Of a stretch of DNA of 7,139 bases, positions 1-6,100 are shown one piece after another. The DNA lies in assembly GCA_017547265.1 (NCBI GenBank), contig JAFYQC010000079.1, positions 1 through 7,139 of the forward strand, read 5' to 3'. Every line of letters begins with the position of its first letter. Within the stretch, counting starts at the first letter, position 1. Source of the DNA: Kiritimatiellia bacterium. GTDB lineage: Bacteria > Verrucomicrobiota > Kiritimatiellia > RFP12 > UBA1067. Both the position numbers and the translations under genes were made by a program. The notes under the pieces were generated by a model that was not told the DNA's origin, ran no database searches, and was given only the letters and a program-made list of their open reading frames with translations.

Positions 1-939
1 ATCGCGGAGGTGTTGTCGGAGCAGTCGTTCACCTTTTCGCCCGCCGAACTTGTCTCCATACATCGTAGGTTGTTTGAGGGCGTGTTCAAGTTTGCTGGGA
101 AGATTCGCGATTACGATATCACCAAGAGCGAATGGATCTTGAAGGGCGATACTGTCCATTATGGCGCGGCATATCGGCTTATCGACACGCTTGCCTTTGA
201 TTTCGAACAGGAGCGCGGCTTCTCGTATGTCGGGCTTTCGACCGATGAGACGATACGCCACATAGCACGGTTTACGTCCAATCTCTGGCAGATACACGCA
301 TTTGGCGAGGGCAACACTAGGACGACGGGCGTATTTGTGATAAAGTATCTGCGCACTCTCGGCTTTGACGTACGCAACGACGTATTTGCCGAAAACGCCT
401 GGTATTTTAGGAATGCGCTCGTGAGGGCGAACTACACGAACGTGCCGAAGGGCATCGAGGAGACCACTGAGTATCTTGAGTTGTTCTTCAGAAATCTCTT
501 GTTGGGCGAGCAAAATGAGCTGATGAGCCGTTATCTTGTCATTGGCGGATGGAAAGGTGATACTTGTTCCCCTACTTGCTCCCCTACATGTACCCATACA
601 AGTAAGGCCGATACCCATACAAGTAAACAAGCCCCGAGACTCGCCCTTTCAGATGCGGTGCGGCGTCTTCTTTTAGTTCTTGACGGTGAAATGACGCGTG
701 GTAGGATAATGAGCGCACTTAAACTTAAGAACCGTTCCAGTTTCCTTGAGTTTTACCTTTCGCCGGCATTGCGAATTGGCTTTATCGAAATGACGCAACC
801 CGATTCGCCGCGCTCGCCCACGCAGAAATACCGGCTTGCCGCAAAGGGGCTTGCGGCGCGAGGAGACGCAAGGAGAGCGAAAAAACCATCATGCGTGACA
901 AGTGCAAATTCCACCCAATCGCCGAAGTCGCGTGGATGA
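1..939 (+). CDS. Fic-domain protein with C-terminal winged helix, 5' end missing
   Basis: The reading frame is open from the first base, so the gene starts upstream. A GTG at 10 is the first possible internal start, but full-length relatives, as I recall them, carry about 100 more N-terminal residues. Numbering from that GTG, residues about 10-60 form the leading helices and the flap that docks the target. The Fic signature HAFGEGNTR is at 96-104 (H96 general base, F98, E100 metal ligand, N102, R104). Fic enzymes transfer AMP, or less often other groups, from a nucleotide to a protein hydroxyl. A low-complexity Thr/Cys/Ser linker (185-207) leads to a winged-helix domain (about 208-280, ending QKYRLAAKG) typical of this subfamily, followed by a basic tail. 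The Pro of HPF is Ala, and the second Arg of RxxR is Gly (G107). Any inhibitory helix may lie in the missing part. Its position beside a restriction operon fits a defence island, but no partner antitoxin is visible. The family call is firm; the target is unknown. Confidence 0.93.
   Translation: MAEVLSEQSFTFSPAELVSIHRRLFEGVFKFAGKIRDYDITKSEWILKGDTVHYGAAYRLIDTLAFDFEQERGFSYVGLSTDETIRHIARFTSNLWQIHAFGEGNTRTTGVFVIKYLRTLGFDVRNDVFAENAWYFRNALVRANYTNVPKGIEETTEYLELFFRNLLLGEQNELMSRYLVIGGWKGDTCSPTCSPTCTHTSKADTHTSKQAPRLALSDAVRRLLLVLDGEMTRGRIMSALKLKNRSSFLEFYLSPALRIGFIEMTQPDSPRSPTQKYRLAAKGLAARGDARRAKKPSCVTSANSTQSPKSRG
562..626 (+). repeat. Short tandem repeats encoding the Fic linker
   Basis: Two adjacent repeat types lie between the Fic core and the winged helix. 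A 12-base unit (tacttgttcccc, tacttgctcccc at 561-584, then a degenerate third copy) encodes T-C-S-P steps. A 15-base unit, tacccatacaagtaa, occurs identically at 591-605 and 612-626 with a 21-base period and encodes T-H-T-S-K twice. All periods are multiples of three, so copy-number changes keep the frame. The linker length may therefore vary between strains by slippage or recombination. Confidence 0.8.
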
Positions 940-961
940 AGAAGAGGGTGTGAAGGGGAAA

Positions 962-970
962 TGGTATAAT
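962..970 (+). promoter_or_regulatory. Extended -10 promoter, likely for the restriction operon
   Basis: TGGTATAAT contains a consensus TATAAT (965-970) preceded by the TG of an extended -10 element (962-963). It lies in the 57-base gap after the Fic stop. Seventeen bases upstream (942-947, aagagg) there is no good -35 box, as is usual when the extended -10 compensates. Transcription would begin near 976-978, giving a leader of only about 20 bases before the ATG at 997. I see no terminator hairpin between the Fic stop and this element, so read-through from Fic is possible as well. Confidence 0.55.
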
Positions 971-986
971 ATGTGCAGAGGTAAGC

Positions 987-994
987 AAGAGGTG
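987..994 (+). promoter_or_regulatory. Ribosome binding site for the subunit M gene
   Basis: AAGAGGTG sits 2 bases from the ATG at 997, with its GAGG core 4 bases from the start codon. It is the only good Shine-Dalgarno match nearby and supports 997 as the start. Confidence 0.65.
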
Positions 995-996
995 CT

Positions 997-2055
997 ATGA
1001 AAGCCGAGGCAAGAGATATCTCAATGCTTGAGCGCGATATTCTGGAATGGGATATTCCAGAAGAGGTGTTGGCTGTCTTGCTGAAGGATCGCACAACTGG
1101 CCGCAACTTGATTTGGGCAACAGATGACTATGCTGAACGCGGCAAGGGATTTGCTGCAAGCGATGAAATACATATTGAGCAAATAATCGACAAGAACAAT
1201 CCCGTGATTCGCCCGCGCGTCGACAAGGCTGCCGAAGAGCAGCGTAAGCGCGTGGAAAAGCGGGCAGAAGTATTCACCCCGTCGTGGATTTGCAACAAGC
1301 AGAACAATCTTGTTGATGCCGCCTGGTTCAATTGGAACAAGAAAAGCTCGAGTCCGTTCAACAATGAGGTTGATAAGTTTGATTCAGAAAAAGACTTCGG
1401 CTGGAAGTCAACATATGGCAAGCGCATCAAGTTCCCCAAGGGCAAGACATGGCAAGATTATGTAAAGGCTACACGTCTTGAAGTGTCGTGTGGCGAGGCG
1501 CCGTATCTAACGAGTCGGTATGATACTGTAAGTGGCCGGGTTATTCCCGTTGATGACCGAATCGGCCTTTTGGATCGCAAGCTGCGGGTCGTTACCGAAA
1601 ACATCGGAACGGGCGATCTGCAAGATTGGCTGTACTACGCCAAGCGCGCCGTTCAGAGCATCTATGGCTTCGACTGGCAGGGCGACAACGTCCTGCTCGC
1701 AAGGGAAAATGTCCTGTTTACGGTCGTTGAAAGCTTCAACGCGGATTTCTTCGGGGACGAGAGTTCGTGCCTGAATTGGACGACGAAGTCCCTGCTTGAG
1801 TTCGCCGAGATCATCAGCTGGAACATCTGGCAGATGGACGGAATCAAGTACGTCGTGCCGATGAGCTGCAAGCCGAAAGTGACGAAGACGCCACTCCTTG
1901 ACGGAACAGTCGAGACGTATACAGAGGAATGTCCAGGGTGCCGCAAAAAGGATAACAGTCGACATACTGGCACGTATTGCAAGGTCATGGACTGGAACGC
2001 AGGCGAGCCGGTCGAATTCAGGACGATTGCCGAAAATGGAGGTGGACATGGCTAA
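997..2055 (+). CDS. Restriction endonuclease subunit M-like protein
   Basis: 352 aa; I recognise the family commonly annotated 'restriction endonuclease subunit M'. The segment EVFTPSW (91-97) resembles motif X of gamma-class N6-adenine methyltransferases (xFTPxW). LEVSCGEAPYL (161-171) sits where motif I, the SAM-binding LxPxCGxGxFL, would be. GFDWQGDNVLLAREN (224-238) resembles the motif II/III helix region. No [DNS]PP[YFW] catalytic motif occurs anywhere; the conserved-looking NIWQMDGI (276-283) lies where it might be expected. The C-terminal part has C312-P-G-C315 followed by H323 and C328, a possible zinc knuckle. The likely role is therefore a SAM- or DNA-binding partner of the full methyltransferase encoded two genes downstream, rather than a complete enzyme. 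It is the first gene of the operon, and its 3' end overlaps the DUF1016 gene by 8 bases. The family call is good; the biochemical role is inferred. Confidence 0.85.
   Translation: MKAEARDISMLERDILEWDIPEEVLAVLLKDRTTGRNLIWATDDYAERGKGFAASDEIHIEQIIDKNNPVIRPRVDKAAEEQRKRVEKRAEVFTPSWICNKQNNLVDAAWFNWNKKSSSPFNNEVDKFDSEKDFGWKSTYGKRIKFPKGKTWQDYVKATRLEVSCGEAPYLTSRYDTVSGRVIPVDDRIGLLDRKLRVVTENIGTGDLQDWLYYAKRAVQSIYGFDWQGDNVLLARENVLFTVVESFNADFFGDESSCLNWTTKSLLEFAEIISWNIWQMDGIKYVVPMSCKPKVTKTPLLDGTVETYTEECPGCRKKDNSRHTGTYCKVMDWNAGEPVEFRTIAENGGGHG
1013..1022. repeat. 10-bp perfect palindrome GAGATATCTC
   Basis: A perfect palindrome 16 bases inside the subunit M gene and about 45 bases downstream of the -10 element. 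It could be chance. Its closeness to the larger inverted repeat at 1040-1062 makes an operator worth considering. Confidence 0.35.
1040..1062. repeat. 9-bp perfect inverted repeat with 5-base loop
   Basis: TTCTGGAAT (1040-1048), loop GGGAT, ATTCCAGAA (1054-1062). The arms are exactly complementary. It lies in the early coding region of the subunit M gene, about 65-85 bases downstream of the predicted transcription start. It can form a hairpin in the mRNA or a dyad for a dimeric regulator. No U-tract follows, so it is not an intrinsic terminator. Confidence 0.6.
2038..2043 (+). promoter_or_regulatory. Ribosome binding site deciding the DUF1016 start
   Basis: GGAGGT ends 4 bases before the ATG at 2048 and lies inside the last codons of the subunit M gene. 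It sits downstream of the alternative ATG at 2036, ruling that start out, and it favours 2048 over the much earlier in-frame ATG at 1898. Confidence 0.75.
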
Positions 2056-3160
2056 TAAAAGGCAAAAGACATCCGATGCTATCGAAATTGTCGAGAGCGT
2101 GGAGAAAGAGCTTTACAAAAAAGTCCGCGCATACATAGCCGCAGCGCGCGCGAAGGTCTATACCGTAGCCAACGAGGAGATGGTAAAGGCGTATTGGAAC
2201 GTTGGACGCGAGATTGTTGAAAAGCAGGGAGGGGGCGGGAGATCTGTATACGGAGACGGACTTGTTGATAGACTTGCGATAAAGCTTACAGCGGAATTCG
2301 GACCGGGATATACACGTGTCAACTTGTTCTACATGAGACGCTTCTATCTAGCGTTCCCAAAAGTTCACACGCTGTGTAAACAATTGTCATGGTCACACTA
2401 CCGCACTCTCATAACCGTAGAAAACGAGGACGCGCGGCAGTACTATTTCGAGGAGGCCATCAAGTCGAAATGGAGCGTGCGGGTTTTGCAACGGCAGATT
2501 GCGACGCAGTTCTATCAGCGTCTGATTGCGAACCATGTCGCCTTGCCTTCTGCGGGGAAGCTGATAAAGCGTGGTGTTCCCGACGCTAAGGATATCGTCC
2601 GCAGCCCTGCGATTCTGGAGTTTGCCGGTTTTTCAACATCTGACTACAGCGAGGCGGATTTGCAGCGCGCTCTCGTCAAGCATCTTGGAAAATTCATGAT
2701 GGAACTTGGCCGCGGTTTCTGTCTTGAACGGGAACAGCGACCGATTCCAATCGGCAAAAAGACATTCCACTGCGATCTTGTGTTCTACAACTACATCGCA
2801 CGGTGTTTTGTGCTGATTGATTTGAAGGTGGGTGAGATTACACCTGAAGATATCGGGCAAATGCAACTTTACAAACATTATTATGAACGGGAAATGTTGA
2901 GTCCGGGCGACAATCCGCCTGTCGGGATTGTTCTGGGTTCGGAGCGTGACGATGCCGTCATCGCCTACACGCTGAACGAACACGAGCGTAATCTGTTCGC
3001 CGTCAAGTACCATCTGAACCTGCCTACAGAAGAAGAACTGCGCCTTGAGTTGCAACGCGAGCGCGCCGCCATTGAGGAGGCCATGGCGCTTCGCGCCCTG
3101 CCGCCGCCGGAGGGTGATGCGCTGCCCGCACCTCGCAAGACTTCAAAAGGAGGCAAGTGA
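2048..3160 (+). CDS. DUF1016/YhcG-family PD-(D/E)xK nuclease
   Basis: 370 aa from the ATG at 2048. The frame is open further upstream, to an ATG at 1898, but that stretch only shadows subunit M and reads unlike the family. The N-terminal DUF1016_N part (about residues 10-160) contains the characteristic YWNVGREIV and LSWSHYRTLI segments. The C-terminal nuclease fold shows D243 in the strand HCDLVFYN, then D258-L-K260 in LIDLKVG, then a following helix with Q271-M-Q273. This is a D-x14-(D/E)xK core with Asp in place of the common Glu. Family members are nucleases often embedded in Type I restriction loci, with roles in DNA cleavage or replication-associated processing. The last ~45 residues form a Glu/Arg-rich helix followed by a Pro-rich, Lys-ending tail that I do not recall as typical. 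Genes on both sides overlap it, implying coupled translation with the restriction-modification proteins. The family is certain; its role in this system is inferred. Confidence 0.94.
   Translation: MANKRQKTSDAIEIVESVEKELYKKVRAYIAAARAKVYTVANEEMVKAYWNVGREIVEKQGGGGRSVYGDGLVDRLAIKLTAEFGPGYTRVNLFYMRRFYLAFPKVHTLCKQLSWSHYRTLITVENEDARQYYFEEAIKSKWSVRVLQRQIATQFYQRLIANHVALPSAGKLIKRGVPDAKDIVRSPAILEFAGFSTSDYSEADLQRALVKHLGKFMMELGRGFCLEREQRPIPIGKKTFHCDLVFYNYIARCFVLIDLKVGEITPEDIGQMQLYKHYYEREMLSPGDNPPVGIVLGSERDDAVIAYTLNEHERNLFAVKYHLNLPTEEELRLELQRERAAIEEAMALRALPPPEGDALPAPRKTSKGGK
3147..3153 (+). promoter_or_regulatory. Ribosome binding site for the helicase-methyltransferase
   Basis: AAGGAGG is a full Shine-Dalgarno match within the 3' end of the DUF1016 gene. 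It lies 3 bases from a GTG at 3157 and 6 bases from the ATG at 3160. The second spacing is closer to optimal, so I take 3160, which forms a TGATG stop-start overlap with DUF1016. Confidence 0.75.
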
Positions 3161-6100
3161 TGCCACGTCGTCAACAAAACCTTGCAACACTTCGAAGCGA
3201 AGTCTTTGCACCGACATTCTCCGCAAAAACTATTTATGTGTACAATTCGCCCGATGCAGGGCATGATGGGCTGCTCAAGATAGGTGATGCCTCCGTTAAA
3301 GGACTTCATTCCCTTGACGGCGTAATGCCAAACGCGCCGGAACTTGACGCTGCCGCCAAGAAACGCATAGATTCCTACACTAGGACGCAAGGGGCGTCAT
3401 ACAATTTACTTCGCACCGAACTTGCAGTGCGGAAGCTTCCGGATGGTAGCCATGAGGGTTTCCGCGACCATCACGTTCATCGGGTTCTCAAAAACTCCGG
3501 TGTCGAGCAGGTACAACCTAACGGTTCAACTGCTCGCGAATGGTTCAAGACGGATCTCGCGACTTCGACAAATGCTATTGCCGCCGTTAAAGCAGGGCGA
3601 AAGTCTCTTTCCGCTGCTGAAACTTCCGAAACACGCACTCCGTTCACACCACGACCGGAACAAGAACGTTTCATCGTCGAGACGATAAAAGCCTTAAAGA
3701 AATCATCTAAATATCTCTGGAACGCCAAGATGCGTTTCGGGAAGACAGTGACTGCGCTGGAACTCGTTCGCCGAATGGGATTCAAAAAGACGATTATTAT
3801 TACGCATCGGCCCGTAGTGAACGACGGTTGGTTTAAGGACTTCCGCGACATGGTGTTTGTTCGACCGGAGGACGCGGCTTCTTGGGTTTACGGTTTCCGT
3901 CAGGCTGGTATTCAAGAAGATGACCGCCCGAAGGTGGATGAACTCTGCGAGGGCGACACTAAACACCTTGTATATTTCGCGTCCATACAAGACTTGCGTG
4001 GTTCTAAAGCCGTTGGCGGTGATTTTGACAAAAACATGGATGTTTTCACCGCGCATTGGGACTGTATAATTGTGGATGAAGCGCACGAAGGAACGCAGAC
4101 CGCGCTTGGCGATAAAGTTGTAAAGTCTCTTTTCCACGATGAAAAGACTCAAAAGCTTCTCGCCCTCTCTGGCACGCCATTCAATATCCTTGATGCCTAT
4201 CGAGACAGTGGCGTATCTACCTGGGACTATGTGATGGAGCAGACTGCCAAGGCGAATTGGGCGGTTGAACATGCTGGAGATGCTAACCCATACGAAGATT
4301 TGCCGCGTCTTGCAATGTTCGTCTATGACCTTGCCGCAGAAATCGGCGGCTACAGGGCAGAAGATGTGCGCGGTTCCGTTTTCAACTTCAAGGAGTTTTT
4401 CCGCGTCTGGACTGGCAATGCTCAAATCGACCATGCGGCTGCACCGGAAGGTGCGATTGGTCGATTCGTCCATGAAGGTGACGTGCGCCGATTCCTCACG
4501 CTTCTCTGCACGCCCTCAGCCTCAACGTGTTTTCCTTTTGCGACGGATGAAAACCGTGCAATGTTTCACCACACCTTCTGGCTTGTTCCCGGGGTGAGGG
4601 AAGCACTTGCGCTCCAGCACCTCATTGAAGAGCGGATGCCAGGTTTCTGCGTGGTGAATGTTGCCGGTGATGGAGATCCAGACGATCCAAGTGGTGAAGC
4701 GTTGGCAGCTGTTCGCGACGCAATTGCCACGCACGAATATACCATTACGCTTTCGTGTGGAAAACTTACGACAGGTGTGACCGTGCCTGAATGGTCGGCT
4801 GTATTTATGCTTGCCGGACGTTACGAGACTTCGGCCATCCGTTATCTCCAGACAATCTTCCGTGTCCAGTCTCCGGGTTGGCTCGATGGTTGCGCCAAGG
4901 AGAACTGCTACGTTTACGATTTCGCGCCAGACCGCACGTTGAAGGTGATTGCCGATGCTGCGCGTTTGTCCGATACAAACCGCAACTCTGGTGGGGATGA
5001 TACGGATCGCCGAGCAGCCATGGGAGCGCTTTTGAATTTCTGCCCTGTCATCGCGCTCAAGGGTTCCGCCATGCGTCCATTCGACGCAGATGCGCTTATG
5101 CAGGAACTCAAACGCGCATTGGCGTCCCGTGCCATTTTGAGCGGTTTCGCCGACGACTCCCTCTATGACGATGACATGCTCCGGGCCGACCGAATCGACG
5201 TCCGCGATTTCGAGAAACTTCGCAAGGTTCTAAAAGATGCGAAGATAGATGAAGTCCCGAATGGCAAGTTCACCGTCAATAAGCACGGACTTACCGAAGA
5301 GGAGCGCGAAAAGGCCGAAAGGGCGAAGAAGAAACCTGCGAAGGAGCTTTCCGAGGAAGAGAAGGAACTTCTGCGTCGTCTTCGGGAAGAGCGCGAGGCC
5401 AAAAGGAATTTCAAGGCCACTTTGCGCGCAATCTCTGTCCGCATGCCGTTGATGTTGTATGGGGCAGACGGTGATTGGGACGAAGACATCTCGCTCGACC
5501 GGTTTGTTGAACTCGTTGACGAAGCGTCATGGGCGGAGTTCATGCCCAAAGGCGTGACAAAGAAACTCTTCGAGAAATTCAAGAAGTATTATGACAAGGA
5601 TGTCTTTGCGCTCTCTGCCAAAAGCATCCGCAGAGAGGCGCAGGGCGCTGACGCGCTTTTCCCGGAAGAACGCATCCAGATTCTTGCGGAAGTGTTTGGA
5701 CGCTTTCGCAATCCTGACAAGGAAACCGTGCTCACGCCATGGAAGGTTGTCAATCGCCAGCTCTCCGATACGCTTGGAGGTTACGTGTTCTTCGATGAGG
5801 ATTTCAAGACGGAAACATCGGTCCCGCGCTTTGTCAACCAGGGCGATGCGACGACGGCAACGTTGGCGAATAGAAATGCGAAGATACTGGAAATCAATTC
5901 CAAGACAGGGCTTTACCCTCTCTACGTCGTCTATTCATTGTATCGCGCACGTCTTGGCGGCAGGACGCCGACGACGGTAGAAGAGGCGAATGAAGTCTGG
6001 GATGCCGTCTGCCGTGAAAACATGTTTGTTCTAACGCTTACGCCGATGGCGAAGTCCATCACCCATCGCACACTCGTTGGATATCGCAATGCTTCAACAA

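Noticed and set aside
1898..2047. Upstream in-frame start for the DUF1016 gene
   Set aside because: The added 50 residues shadow the end of subunit M and do not resemble DUF1016; the strong GGAGGT sits just before 2048.
1507..2049. Minus-strand open frame of 180 codons
   Set aside because: It is antisense to the conserved part of subunit M; no family resemblance and no ribosome site that I can see.
997..2055. Base composition shift within subunit M (AT-richer first half)
   Set aside because: Hand counts of a few 60-base lines vary from about 42% to 57% G+C, too small and local to argue for recombination.
3703..4473. Long minus-strand open frame of 256 codons
   Set aside because: It lies entirely opposite the helicase motifs (Walker A, DEAH), has no recognisable domain, and its length is explained by codon bias of the sense gene.
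5608..5641. Hairpin CTCTCTGC / GCAGAGAG with extra pairs after a bulge
   Set aside because: The 8-bp stem with an 11-base loop sits in the middle of the coding region of the large gene, with no U-tract and no nearby gene boundary; most likely chance.
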